64,000 nucleotides of DNA from the NCBI RefSeq assembly GCF_963662255.1, contig NC_085055.1, forward strand, positions 15,052,704-15,116,703. The letters run 5' to 3'. Positions 46,001 to 57,825 of the stretch are shown here, piece after piece (position 1 is the stretch's first letter; each line of letters starts with the position of its first letter). Both the position numbers and the translations under genes were made by a program. The DNA is from Cinclus cinclus. Its lineage: Eukaryota > Chordata > Aves > Passeriformes > Cinclidae. The notes beneath the pieces were generated by a model. The model searched no databases. It had not been told where the DNA came from and was given only the letters and a program-made list of their open reading frames with translations.

Positions 46001-49000
46001 CTGACAATGGGAACAGGTGGTTTCTGGAATGTGAATACTGGAGAGCATCTCTTTGCATCACGAGGAAGTAAGACAGTCAAGTTCTGGTTTTAGGGGATTT
46101 TATTCTTTCAGCTGTTTTTTATAGCTGTTAATGCTGGGACTGCATGAAAGAATAAAACAGGGCTGTGCTTTGCCTTCTGTCTGTAGGTGTAGAAAAACAG
46201 CTTGGGAGTCCTTTCAGAAGGAAAGACTGGAAAATTTTAATTAGAAATGCAAATTTTGATTATCCTAAAGTAAGCTTCTCAGGGAGAGAAGTTAAGTAGC
46301 ATCACTACTAATTATATGTGCTACCTGCATCCCTCCTGTTGCTTTTTCCTTCACGTGTTCTTCAGAGCAGTATTGTACAGGATTGGAGAAAAAAGGGATT
46401 GATCCTCTGGCTTCTCACATCAAAATGTTGAAGTGAATCATTGCAAGTTCCTCCCCTTGAGCCCTTATGCATTGAAGCACCTGCAGGGAGATAATGCAGG
46501 GTTAGAAGTTATTACTTTTCTTGTAAAATGGGCTCCCCAGTGTGTTTCTAGTATTAAAAATGTTATCATTCTGAACATCTGTGGTCTGTCAAGCTTGTTA
46601 ATTTGTCAAGAGAGCAACACTGGAGATGATACTGAAGTAAATTTCCCTACACAGTCTCTTTCTGTCTGTTGTATTTTTAAAGCGTTACTAATTTCAGGAT
46701 GTCTACTGCTTAAAATGGGGCAGGGTTGGGAAGGAGGACAGCAGTGTGCTTAAGAGAATTTTACCAGCTCAAGTCTTGAAGGACCTTGGCAAATACATGA
46801 GATGTGTTAGAACTGAATACATAGACATTGACTTCCCTATGAATGCAAATGCTTTTTATGCTAATTAATTATGTCATTATTGTGATATTTTTACTTAGGA
46901 AATAATACATATATAGTCTGTTAAAATGTAATAGCAGAAAACATGCTGTACAGTTTTTCAGTTTAGCTGTTGTATTGTGATAGGAGTTTAAATCTTCAAA
47001 GATGGTGCTGTGAAACTTTTACTGCTTTAGGCTGTTATTTATGTTAAAATTATTTTCCCTTTGTTCTTTGGCTGTTGTGTGGTATGTTTAGGTGGACAAG
47101 TTAAGTGCTTGGTTTTCTCAGTGCCCGGGCATGAAATGTAATGGGTTCAATCTTTAAAGCTCACATATGTATTTAAGACTGCAAGATGAATCCCTGCAGC
47201 ATCCTTGTGCAAGCTATTCATTAGCTGCTGTTCCACTTTCTGGTCTACATTTAGCTCCTGCATATAACAGTTTGAAAAAAAATAAAATAAGTAGTTCCTT
47301 CAGGAAAACCCTGCCTCACAATTCAGTGATGGAATTATGTTGTATAGATTTCAAAGCTACCTCTGGTAGTCTGAGGTTCTTAATACCTCTGGTCATGCCA
47401 AGTGTCGTGGGGATCCCTTCCCTGGAGGGAGCATTATATTATACTGCTGGAGACTCTGATGTGAGCCTCTTTAGGGAGGCCATGTGATGATGTCTCTGTC
47501 CCTCATTAGCTGCTCTTCTTTGGGATCTGTGACTCTGTTAATCTTTTGGGCTTTTTATTTTGTGGCTTTATCTTCGGTAAAAACCAAAGATTTCAAGGGA
47601 CGCCTGCACGGATGATCTGGATTTTTATATATGAGACAAATACAGACTTTAATCATTGCTGCTGATGGCTTTATACTGTGAGCACCAGAGCACCTCCAGC
47701 ACTAAAAAAAGTTTCTGCAATTGCACTGGTACTCCCACATAACACATTTGGACACAGGCAAGCAAACTGGTGATGATTCTATGAGGAACATATACATCAG
47801 CAAAGTCACTTTGAGAAAGCAGAGAGAACGCCTAGATACTTCTGTTGTTTTTTCTGGTCCTTGTAAGAGTACACTGGGGCTCATTTACCTTTGTTCCATT
47901 ACCCATATCTCTGAGTCCTCAGCAGGGCTCCATAAAGTCTGGGTGCTTTCTTCACGCCAGTAGCTACTGTGCTTGACTGGGTGAAGTTGTTGCAGTGACC
48001 ACTGACCACTTGGGTTCTCATCTAGTGACCTGAAAAACCATTTCTCTAGCTGCAGTGCAGGTGAAACTTGCTTTATTTTTTTGCTTTCTTTGTGAAGACG
48101 CATTGCATATTAAACAGGGAATTAAAAAGTACATCACTTTCATCCTTTTCTGTGAGTAAGATCTGTGCTCTAAGTTTGTGTCACTTCTTTTGCATGTATA
48201 TGTCTGTTTCAGTTTTGTGTTTCCCATCTAAAAGCCAAGTTTTCATGCTTTATGTTTTGGGGAAAAACACTCTTGCTTTTTAGAAACCCTTGGGGAAAGT
48301 TGGACTTAAATAGAAAAACATTGATAATTTTTTAGGTATGTGCAATCTCTTTTATAAAAATAAAAGTAGGCACAGATAGATCTTCAGTGTAAAGGTGTTT
48401 TTTTTGTAATTTGATAGCAATTTTTTAGGTCAACTTTGGTCTGACAACCTGTTGCTCAGTTCTTTCGTAATCCCATCACTAAAGTTTTAAACAACAGATT
48501 TAACCTTTATCAATGACTTCTTCAGCTTGAATTCTACAAAGGAATTTATATTTTTTAGGTGGGTTTATTGTGAGGAATGTGTATGTTTTTCTGGAAATAT
48601 TAATTTAACTGAGTGTTTTGTTTCATGGAAAATAATTAAGGTCTTTATCCCCTGATCGGTTGGAAGATTGGGGAAGAAGTTGTTTACTTAACTGAAGGCT
48701 CTATATCAGACATTGGCACTGCCATAAAATGGGCTCTGGATATGGGTAAGCTCTTTCATTTTATAGAGGATGAAATATATAACTGCTTAAGAAGCTGTTT
48801 TATGGGTTCATAGTTATGTTACTGGATTTGATGTTATTATTCATAATTGAAGGAAGTAGTCTATATGTTTTAGACTGCAGAAATGTACAGTCTTTTTAGT
48901 AGATACTCTACTGAGGGTGTTTGCTGCAGGGAGTTTGGTTTGCACAATCATTTCCTCTTCAGTCTCTGCCTCACACTGTCCTGTCTAACTAGGCTTTTAT

Positions 49001-52000
49001 TTTCCTGAAACATTTTACTCCTCACTTGCTTTCAAGAGGTCTTGAGCTGTACGTCTCATAACTAGTAACAGGTTTGATTTATATGAAAATAACATGAACT
49101 TTGCAGGTAACAATATGTTGCTTCACGTGGAAGTAATGTGCCTTTTAGCTAATGTTATTATTTTGTAATGAAAGGTTTTGCATTCCAATTAGTGAATGAT
49201 TAGAAAAAATTTACTTGACTTACTTAGAAATTTAGTATATTTTTACTAGGATGTGAAAAAAAGTGATTCATGTCTCAAACTTTGGACTGTCTGGGAAGGG
49301 TTTTCCTCAAGTGTAACTCACTACAAATTCCATTTCTTGAAATTCCATTCAAGAAATTTCATTTCTTGAAGCTGCCAGCTGTGTACATGTATGTGCTCTG
49401 GTATGTGCCCCTAAGGGTTAAGTGTGACTCAGATTGGTCCTCAGATCTTCATCCCACATTTGACTAAGCCTAGAGAGTAACAGCCACAAGACTTTGGAGG
49501 AAGTGACTCAGTTCAATACACAGTTCAGTGCTGCAGACTCAAGTGTCAGTGCTACATGTATAAGCTTGCTACTTCAGATTCCATAATTAAAATGGGTCAT
49601 TATCCATATAGAACTTATCTGTACTTAAAATGGATATCCTTGGTATATGCAAATAAGAAGATTTTTAGCTGGTCAGTAGAAAAATGTTCATGACCTACAG
49701 TTGCTACTATAGAAAAAGAAAAGGGGGGGATGTTTTAGAGATGAGATAAATAAAAGACAGGCTGCTAAAACTCTGTAACAAGTAAGACCTTATTTTTTCT
49801 GAAAATATTGTTGCAGAGAAGCAGAATTCAGAAACTTTTGTCAGCTTCAGAGAATGGAAAAACTTTAGCTCTATAGAAGGAATTGGGCCAAAACACAAGG
49901 TAAGGTAATGGCCTCAGTAAGAGTGGTGAGGCTCTACATGTGTGAAGATGAGACGCAGTAGTGGTAAAGGTTTGGAAATTTCTGCAGCAAGGCAAACTTA
50001 GTTTAGTGGACTTCTTTTAGTGGAATCATGTAGCTTCTAAGAATTTTAAAGAAGTGGAATGGAATTTCAGCATGAGGTCAATCTTACTTGATTTTTGATT
50101 TTTTTGTCCTGGCATAGAGGTGCTATATGTATATTTAGTAATAGCAAAGACAACAAGAAGGAAAAAATGTCATTTAGGTTTTTGTGTCTGAACACAGTAG
50201 AATCCATAGTTCTCCCACAAATTCATAAAGGTTACAAAGGTTGAAGCTCTTGATAAGTCACCAAGATGGGCATTTCAAAGGTAAGTCAAGATAGATTAAA
50301 CTAATTTACCTTTAATAGGAAATTTCACTTTTTCACACAAGAAAAAGCAATAGCTCTCATGTACAGGAGATCTCTAGTCTTCTGTAGAATCATTTTATGT
50401 GGCCACATGAGGACATCTTTAGTTAAAACTGTGGAAGAGGGATGTTAGCACAAGAGTTGCATGTGGATGAAGAACAAGCTAAAGAGCAATGTCTGTAGAA
50501 TTATGAAAGGAATCATCTGTCTGGACAGAGAATAAAGCAGTGTCTATCCAAGAAGCATTATTGTGATAAGAGGTGATCTGTTGCCTTATGTGTCACTTGT
50601 AAAGACACTAAGGTGCTGATAAAATATGGGTATTAGGGACTTCCCTGTAGTTGTTAGGTGGTTGCACTGACAGTAACAACATGAGGGGGAAAATATGTTC
50701 TATGAATCTAAGGTTTTAGCACTGTTAGGGTGCCATTAGCATTCTTAATTCCCATTATGTATTGAAGATTAAAAGGCTACAGCACAGATCCTTTTGAGTT
50801 TAGCCTTCATCTGAATAGTTTGGGATTATTAATGTGACTGATGGACATGAGATAGAGGAGAAGAGATTGTTTCCCTTAGAACATGTAACTTGAAAATTTT
50901 ACAAAAGGAGTAGTCTGACTCTAGATTTTTTTTCTCTTAGTGAGACAAAGTGAAGAAATTGAAAGAAATAACATCATACAACCTATGTATCTTTACAGAA
51001 CTTTTCACCAATGTAGATGAAACAGCAGAAATGGCACAGAGTGTTTCTGATTCTCAAGGTGTTTGTTTCATTCCAGGTTTACAGGTAAAACTATTAATAA
51101 TGCAAACAAGAATATAAGTCAATAACCAAATTAAAAATTAATTTTTACTTTTTAAAGGTAATAATTTGCATCTTGTCACATACTTATTCTGTACTGTTGA
51201 GGTTCTTATTGTCTGTTGCTCATCACGTTACATGAAGGCCATTGTCATATCAGAATGGTTAAATGCCACTCCTCCCCTTGAGATAAAGCCTGCCAAATAG
51301 GAAAATTAGTGATGGGCAGATAAACTAAATTATTTGCCCCCAGTAACACAGGCAATGCCTGCAGAGACACAAAGCAGTGTTGCAGCTTTTCTGTTATGAA
51401 GTGCAGAGCTTTCATTGAGACAATACTTCTAATCACCATTCTAAAATAATTAATTTCCTTGAGACAATACTTCTAATCACCATTCTAAAATAATTAATTT
51501 CATTTTGCTATTTTTCAAGGTGCAGGGTGTAATTCATCAGAATATTTAAAAGTAGCTAAATATGAGCAAGATTTCAAGTCCTGGTGTTATGAAATACAAA
51601 GATAATACTTAAGCATTTCTCCTGGGAATGATCAAACTCAGTATAATAGACTTCTCTCAGAATTCTTAGTAGTTGTTTGGCTTCAGTGATATGAGTTAAT
51701 TTTCTGGTGTGTTGCTAAAAGTTTGAGTTAACCATACTCAGTTTGATCATTCCCAGGACTAGTGGGTTTTTTTATGAAGAAACTTAACATCTTTACCTTA
51801 CCTTTCTTTAAGTTCTGTATGCTAATGGAACAAAGCCAAGAAGAATTTAATTTCTTCTCCCAGCTTCCTTCAGTGTCACTGATAACAGGCTGTAGTATAT
51901 CAATAAAAAGTGTTATTGTCTTCTTCACTATTACTTTTGAAAGTCAATTCATCATCTTTTCAGGAGTTCAGGAGGGGGCATGTGTCAAATATTGTTAGAG

Positions 52001-55000
52001 AGTAGCAATATCAGTAATATGAGTGTGCCCTGTCCTAGGCAACTTTAAATGTATTTTAAAGGGAAGTTATGTGGATTAGTCTTTTTTAGTTTGTGTAATT
52101 TGGAAGAAGTCACTTAAACATTTTGCTGTTGAAAGAAGCAATTTAAACTGTTCACTGAGTAAGCTGAAAATAGCATTATAAACCTCTTACATATTGTTTT
52201 CAATTTTCTTCTTTCACTATGCTGCCTGTAATTGTCGTAAGTTATTTTTTCTTACTCTTAAACTTCTTTCACAAAAGCCTACAAATACAATTCACTGAAC
52301 TCATGGTGACATCTTTTCTGCAGGTTTCTGGGGATGACCCATATTTATGTGCCTCTTTCATGGGGCTGAAACCTTCCACTAACAGAAACCATCTTGTTCG
52401 AGCTATATTGGAATCTGTAGCTTTCAGGTACTGCTTGCTAAATTGCAAGTCAAATTATCTGGCTTATATTTTCTTACGTTTGCTTTTATTTAGATCAGCA
52501 GTATTAAATGGATACATGGACTTTCGCAGTTTGTACAATACACTACTTTTACACTGGACAGGAGTTTTAGCTGCTTCCCTTTTTTAACACTTGACAAATA
52601 AATTTGTAAATATTTGTTAGTTCAGAGTTTTTGTCATTAAGTAACCATATAAAGATTCTTAAAGAATGTTGTTTTCTGCATTTTTTAGAAGTATTTTCTG
52701 TTTAAGTTTTGTCCTTCCTCTCCTGACAGTTTTCTCAGAAGCTGTACTCCTCTCCAGCTGTGTCTAAAGTATCTCTGAGCCTGGAAGCTTTATATTAGCT
52801 TTTGTTTGAAATTTTGGTGTTTTATATAAACAAGTAACAGGCCTCTTAAACATCTTAAGAGATGTGAATGGACAGCAGCTTTCAGATCTGTGAAGGCTAA
52901 GATGTCACTGCTGATACATCAGTATTTCACTGCTTTGCCACCCCCCAACATGCCTCAGACTGGAGCCAAGTATGGATTGAGCCTGGCTCACACTGCACTG
53001 TGGCCAGTTAGGGAGCACTGATGTGATTCCTTCCATGTAGCCAACAGCTTTGCTTTGGGCATCAAAATCGCCTGCAAAGAGTTCAGAAAAGATGTCTGGA
53101 GGAGGGCAGCATCCTGAATTGCTGCAACTAATTTATAATACATTCTAATAATGGTTTCTGTAATGCACTGTGAGCCTGAACATGAGATGCAGTAATTTCT
53201 GAACTGACATATGGGTGTCTTGAAGAGGATGTTAAGAATTCATCAATCTCATTCAAATACTGCATACAAATAACTAGAAAAAAGTAGAGATCCTTTGTGT
53301 TGAGATTTTCTCCCATTAAGTGAAATGGTTTCAGGAAAAAGTCAAACTTGAAGGCTTCAGATATTCCCGTTGCAGAATAACTGGATAAACTCCAATTAGC
53401 AGTGTTAGCCTACTTTCCTCACTCTAAGCCACTTGTTACATCAACAGTTGCATCTCTAGAAACGTATCAGTAGGATAGTGGGAAAAATGAACCTGCTACA
53501 GTGACTTGCTATAGAATGGACCATGATTTAGCCATACTATGCCTTTGCAACAGTGACAAAGACCAAACACCAGTTTCAGTGGGTCTGGGTTTTTCATTTA
53601 CGCATTCTAGAAACTTTTCAGCTGTGGCAGCAGTTCTAAGAAAACTGAGGCTTTTCTTGCCTTGCATTTATTTTCTGACTATGTAGATACTGAAAACGCT
53701 TTATGGAATATATAATGCTTAATTCTACTAATTTCTTTTAAAGAAACAAATTGCTTTATGATATCATTGTGAAGAAGGTGCACATTCCTCTTCAAACTAT
53801 TCGGTAAGTTCCCTGTAACTTTAAAATTTGATATACGAGAGGTTGATTTTAAACAGGTTTGAGCTTTCTTATGCATTTTATCTTACTGTAAAAATTCTTC
53901 TGTTTAGAAGTAGATGATTTCCAAGTCAAATGTTCATGTAACTTAAGCAGCAGTAGACTCTACCCACAGCTATTGGCGTTGGTGATTGTTAATAGGGGAG
54001 TAATGAACTGCTCTAATTATTAAACAAAAATTAAAAAGAAGGCATATGCATGTTTTCAGGTAGCACTAGAGCATGTATAGCAATGACTACTACAAAGGTC
54101 ATTCTGTCCTTTGTCATCATTCTTTCATACTGCCATTTTCTGTGCTGGGTCTTTCACAAACCATTTTTTGAATTCAGTTAAAACTGGTTCTATTTGTGAG
54201 GGAAAGAGGGAGATTAGTTTTACAATTCAATTGTTAAGACACTGGTTTTGCTTTAATCTTTGAAGAACCATATCAGATCTGGTAAGGTGACTGTAATCCC
54301 TAGAATATGCTTGCACAGCATTTAGCTGAATTAAACATTGCTGGAAGACAACATCACATTTTGGTAGGGACTTCCTTTGAGCACACCAATTGTCAGAAGT
54401 TCCAGCACTCTAAGGCTCAGAAAGCTCTGCAACAAAATTGCTCCCTCAGGCAGCCAGGGGTCAGCATGGCTCTGCAGTCAGGAGCAAAGGCCAGCGTTTC
54501 ATCCCTCCTGTGCCTCTGTAAAGGAAGAATGGACTGGCAGGCTAGACAGGAATCAGACTCCATGGGAAAAAAGAGAGTACAGTAGTGGTAGGAGGTAGAA
54601 GTTTGTCCTTTCCATCATATATTGGGAGAGAGCAGTCAAAGGTGAAGGAAACAGCCAGGGTTAGGGGTTTAATTAAAAGATGAGAAGTACCAGAACTTTG
54701 ATTATTTAGGAAGCTTTTTAACATAGAAAGTTGCATCCAAAATTTGAAAAGTCATGTTAAAAGTGCAAACTCTTAAAATCTCTTAAAATATGGGAAGTGT
54801 GGAAATACAGGCTAGGGAGCATTAGAATTCTGATTCCATTTACATTGCAATGTAAACTTTAAATTGTGTGATTATGTTATTTTCATGGATATAAAATTGA
54901 AGTGTTGTCTAGTGTTTGTGTTACGTAACTAAAAGCAATAGCCATTCAGCTTGTGAATTAAATGTTGATTTTTGTTAATTTTTGTTTAGTTGAATTAAAT

Positions 55001-56881
55001 GTTGATAATTCAGCTTGTGAATTAACATGAGACAAACTCAGTGGGGTTCTCAGTAAGGTTACAAACTGCTCTACCATCCTTACGTCCACACAGCTTTTGC
55101 ATCTGTCAGTTACCTTTGATTTTTTGTTGTTTTTATCCCATAAATTCATTAATTCCTTCTTTAGCTGTTGTCCTGTATTCCTTGTTCCTTCCTGCTCTTT
55201 GGGCATTATTTTCATTAGTCTTCTAGAGATTCCTATTACTTCTCTTTACTTGTCTCAGCACCATCAAGGAAAGCACAGAGAAAGAGCCCTCAGCTTTAGC
55301 CCACATGTCCTATAATTAATAAGTTTTATTACCCAACACTTTCTATAGCAATAAACACTAGATGTCTTCTCTGCACCGCATTTGAGAGAGCAACAGCTCC
55401 ACACGTGGCTGGTATTGGAGTACACAAGCATAATGAACCTATCTAGAACATTTCAAAGATTGCTTTTTGTTATAGTTATTTTGTTTGCAAGAGTAATTAC
55501 TTTAAAATCTCAGATGATTAAAGATCAGCACTCATAAGTTATAGTTTTCTCCATTAAATTGGTCTCAAATTAAGAAAAGAGATGGAAGCATCATTCTGAA
55601 CTTCCTCTTAAAAAGAAGCAACTGTGAAAGCATTTTAGCTAGCTAATACAAAGATTTGGTAGTAAGGAAAAAGGTACTTTTCCACATCTGAGAACACATG
55701 AAAAGGTTTCTTTGGTGCAATGGTTTTAACTGTTGTCATACTGTGGTGGTAACTATGTAAAGGTTCTATTATATCCCCTAACGTTTCAGCCAAGATGATG
55801 TATAGTTTTAAAAGATAGGACTTTCAGAGCTTTTGATAGTGTCCTGTGTCCCTGTCTACCATTCCTCTCAGAGTTTATAAACTCTTTTTTCCTTCTTTTT
55901 TTTTTTCTTGGCACCTTGTTCTGTCCTCTAAATTTACCCATTAAGTGAAAATGCATTTGTGCATGAGTGACAGGAAGATTTATGCATGTGTGAACTACCA
56001 AACGTTGTTTTCTGAAATGCTGGCAATAAGCACTTAACACATATTTTTTTAACTACTTCTTCCCTTCTCCCTGTAGAGCTGATGGAGGTGTCAGTAATAA
56101 TAGTTTTGTCATGCAGATGACATCAGATTTAATTAATAAGAAAATAGAAAAACCTGCAAATGTGGACATGTCTAGTCTTGGTGCAGCTTTTCTAGCAGGC
56201 CTTGCTTCAGGTACGTAGACATTAAAAAGGCTTTTTTCCCCTTTATAATGCATGTTGTAAATACAATAGAAAAGAGAAAAGTACAAGAAAGCTGAGACCC
56301 TTGACAGACAAGAATGAGTTAATAACATAAATTAATAGGAATCTGTAACACCAGCTGTTTCTTGCCATTTATACAAATTTATAAGACACTAGGACAGCAG
56401 CTAAGTCTTGGTTTCTGTGGCCCTTCTTTGTTGAGAAGGACCTGCAACCAAAAGCACTTTGTGGATGAAACCTAAGGGACCTCAGTGTACCAGAGCTGTT
56501 CCCTGGAAACTGTCCCAGTTAAGCAGATGCGCTGTTGTCAGGATTCCAAACAAGTGGATCCTATTGGAAAGGATTTTCACAATATTAAAAATATGCTTCC
56601 CTCTGAGAGAGTTGTTGGTAGAGTACAGAAAAGCTTTCCTTATGTCTTACTGTATTTCTGCTTTGGATCTCTTGGAAATATCTTAAAACAACTGAAAAGT
56701 AATGTATTTGCAATTGAGCTGGAGAATGAATTCTCTGTTTCTAGGATTTTGGACAGACAGGAAACAACTAAAGAAGCTAAGGCGAGTAGAAGCAGTGTTT
56801 GAGCCCCAAAAGGATTCAGAGGAATACAGACCTGCTATGGATGCATGGCTGCAAGCAATGAAACACTCACCACACTGGTAG
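36605..56881 (+). CDS. GK5: GK5, glycerol kinase 5-like FGGY carbohydrate kinase (complete, 16 coding exons)
   Basis: FGGY-family kinases transfer phosphate from ATP to a polyol or sugar. Mouse Gk5 is known for limiting SREBP processing and sterol synthesis in skin. The 16 exons total 1554 nt (517 residues plus TAG; human is about 529) with every phase joining. The N-lobe has the phosphate motif VLGVDVGSTVVK (Asp20), STQRGTFITW (Arg93) and SWQDLR. The C-lobe has VADQQSAMFGECC (Asp270, in the place of the catalytic base of GlpK), MGTGGF (Thr292) and ADGGVSNN. Oddities: the Glu next to the substrate Arg of GlpK is Gly94 here (Ala in human GK5 as recalled), and the conserved PSFSGLQAP-type loop is shortened to IPGLQVSGDD. 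The protein may therefore have altered activity. The ATG at 36605 has a G at -3, and the short start MPCGQPDGG parallels the variable N-terminus of human GK5. Confidence 0.97.
37797..37890 (+). CDS. GK5: GK5 coding exon 2, residues 45-76
   Basis: Encodes VESLYPRPGWVELDPEMLWN through IKEAVQ; GWVE.DP..LW is a hallmark of glycerol kinases. The next intron (37891-40844) is the largest in the gene and held no recognised element. Confidence 0.97.
40845..40920 (+). CDS. GK5: GK5 coding exon 3, residues 76-101
   Basis: Encodes AGLHMRQIAGLGISTQRGTF and ITWH, carrying the substrate-site Arg93 and the Gly94 substitution. It ends two bases into Lys101. Confidence 0.96.
41339..41432 (+). CDS. GK5: GK5 coding exon 4, residues 102-132
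   Basis: Encodes RTGKPFHNFISWQDLRSADL and VNSWNKSLLLK; NFISWQDLR is the conserved family block. Confidence 0.97.
42376..42507 (+). CDS. GK5: GK5 coding exon 5, residues 133-176
   Basis: Encodes VIHVIFTVLHFLTGNDRYLA through KLSWVFKNIHE. Phase 0 at both ends. A CR1 fragment lies just after it in the intron. Confidence 0.95.
42552..42697 (+). mobile_element. CR1 LINE 3'-end fragment
   Basis: CAGGGCCAGGCTGGATGGGG, GACCTGGTTTAGCAGAAGG, TGTCCCTGCTCATGGC and TTTAAAGTCCTGTCCAGGCC follow CR1 order but are more diverged than the copy at 7765. It begins 45 bp after GK5 exon 5. Confidence 0.85.
43534..43609 (+). CDS. GK5: GK5 coding exon 6, residues 177-202
   Basis: Encodes AQEAAKKNNCCFGTVDTWLL and YRLTK; FGTVDTWLL is the conserved family block. 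Confidence 0.97.
44223..44284 (+). CDS. GK5: GK5 coding exon 7, residues 202-222
   Basis: Encodes SVYATDYSNASSTGIFEPFT, the conserved T(D)xxNAS motif. An 88-bp intron follows. Confidence 0.96.
44373..44446 (+). CDS. GK5: GK5 coding exon 8, residues 223-247
   Basis: Encodes KCWNPTLCNLLSIPMSIYPP and VKDT; divergent from human except LLSIP and PPV.DT. Confidence 0.93.
44765..44825 (+). CDS. GK5: GK5 coding exon 9, residues 247-267
   Basis: Encodes FNFGSTASEIFGVPIPIMAV, leading into the catalytic Asp exon. The next intron (44826-45940) showed no recognised element. Confidence 0.95.
45941..46067 (+). CDS. GK5: GK5 coding exon 10 with catalytic Asp270
   Basis: Encodes VADQQSAMFGECCFHPGDVK and LTMGTGGFWNVNTGEHLFAS then RG. 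Asp270 matches the catalytic base of GlpK and Thr292 its ATP-site Thr. The next intron (46068-48640) has nothing recognised. Confidence 0.97.
48641..48745 (+). CDS. GK5: GK5 coding exon 11, residues 310-345
   Basis: Encodes LYPLIGWKIGEEVVYLTEGS then ISDIGTAIKWALDM. The next intron (48746-50998) has nothing recognised. Confidence 0.96.
50999..51084 (+). CDS. GK5: GK5 coding exon 12 with shortened FGGY loop
   Basis: Encodes LFTNVDETAEMAQSVSDS then QGVCFIPGLQ. Human reads VPSFSGLQ here as recalled, so three residues are missing in frame. Splice sites are normal (TTTACAG, gtaaaa). Confidence 0.94.
51415..51502 (+). repeat. 44-bp perfect tandem duplication
   Basis: Bases 51415-51458 are repeated at 51459-51502 with a single difference at the last base, in GK5 intron 12. 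The near identity indicates a recent event. Confidence 0.95.
51620..51758. repeat. 25-bp inverted repeat around an 89-bp loop
   Basis: 51620-51644 and 51734-51758 are reverse complements at 24 of 25 positions, in GK5 intron 12. It could be the ends of a small non-autonomous element or an inverted duplication. Confidence 0.9.
52324..52427 (+). CDS. GK5: GK5 coding exon 13, residues 374-408
   Basis: Encodes VSGDDPYLCASFMGLKPSTN then RNHLVRAILESVAF. The start differs from human APLNDPWACASF, while the rest is close. Confidence 0.95.
53744..53803 (+). CDS. GK5: GK5 coding exon 14, residues 408-428
   Basis: Encodes NKLLYDIIVKKVHIPLQTI, split Arg codons at both ends. The next intron (53804-56076) holds only a local duplication near 54944-55024. 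Confidence 0.94.
54944..55024 (+). repeat. Local duplication in GK5 intron 14
   Basis: ATTCAGCTTGTGAATTA occurs at 54944-54960 and 55008-55024, and GAATTAAATGTTGAT occurs twice between them. This points to slippage or nested duplication. Confidence 0.85.
56077..56210 (+). CDS. GK5: GK5 coding exon 15, residues 428-473
   Basis: Encodes ADGGVSNNSFVMQMTSDLIN then KKIEKPANVDMSSLGAAFLA, with GLAS. ADGG..NN is the nucleotide-site motif of the family. Confidence 0.97.
56745..56881 (+). CDS. GK5: GK5 last coding exon and stop codon
   Basis: Encodes FWTDRKQLKKLRRVEAVFEP through WLQAMKHSPHW and a TAG stop at 56879-56881, ending close to the human length. Confidence 0.96.
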
Positions 56882-57736
56882 AAATTGGCATTTTAATTTT
56901 AATTTCAGAAGAATTAAGACGGTTTAATTCCTATTTTATAACATCTTGACATTAACAGGACAGTAAAAAACCGTAACTGAAATTTGTGATGGTGTATTAT
57001 AACTTGTGTGGTATTTCAGTTCTCATCCTGCTGCTGGATTACTTACCATACTGTAATGAGCCTTCCCATCATCCCTGTGGCAGCTGTGGTCCAGCTGCAG
57101 CATTTGTGTCCCTTCAGTGACCTCCTTTGGGTGGCCCAGCTGCTCAAGTCCAACCATGTACTGCACATGGGCTGTTTTCACTGTGGTGGGTTTTCTCCTG
57201 AGCAACTCGCCTCCCTTCGGCTCTTTAAAATCTTGGGGATGTTAATCATCAAGGAAGGGTAAAAGGCACATTTACTCCCCTAGGCATTGCTAAGAAACAA
57301 AATGATTGTTGGGGCTGGCTTGTGAGGAATTCAGTTGCATACAAAGATGTTGTTTTGGTGGTAGCCTGTTACCACCTTTTGGCTGACACTAGGCACTGTG
57401 ATCACGTTATTTGTACGCTAGATCGAGATGAAATGTAAAATGAAATACAAAAGCAAAGGCTTTCAACACTCCATTAAAAAATTCCAGGATTTTTGTAGCT
57501 GATACTTTATAGCTAGCTTGTAGCTCAATTTTTTAAAATTTTGTAAAGACTAAAAGCAATCTTACCTGGGATGGCCAGCACAGATGCATTAAAACTAGTT
57601 CCAGGTATGCTATCTAACTTGTAAAAATCTGTACTGTTAGTATCTTCAAGGCTATTTTTAAATCCTCTTATTATTAGCTAAAAGGGAGTAAAAAGTCTAT
57701 TTTTGAAGCTATAAATTACTTTTGTATTTTTAAACA

Positions 57737-57742
57737 AATAAA
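57737..57742 (+). promoter_or_regulatory. AATAAA, likely poly(A) signal of GK5
   Basis: Canonical hexamer about 860 bp after the stop codon, followed by TG- and T-rich sequence. Confidence 0.55.
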
Positions 57743-57797
57743 ATATAATTAAAGAAATGTGTAGTTAATTGTTCTTATATATTTGCTTATTTCTAAT

Positions 57798-57803
57798 AAT
57801 AAA
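57798..57803 (+). promoter_or_regulatory. AATAAA, second possible poly(A) signal of GK5
   Basis: Second canonical hexamer 61 bp further on. Either signal could be used. Confidence 0.45.
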
Positions 57804-57825
57804 TTATTGTAATTTCTCAGGATTA

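Larger units (their letters stand above)
56882..57825 (+). other. GK5: GK5 3' untranslated region (probable extent)
   Basis: AT-rich sequence after the stop codon, containing an isolated GC-richer stretch at about 57020-57230, and ending near two AATAAA hexamers. The extent is inferred from those signals. Confidence 0.6.

Noticed and set aside
47167..48283. Cluster of short ORFs in GK5 intron 10, considered as a nested gene or retrocopy
   Set aside because: No domain, no shared frame, no poly(A) tail and no target-site duplication.
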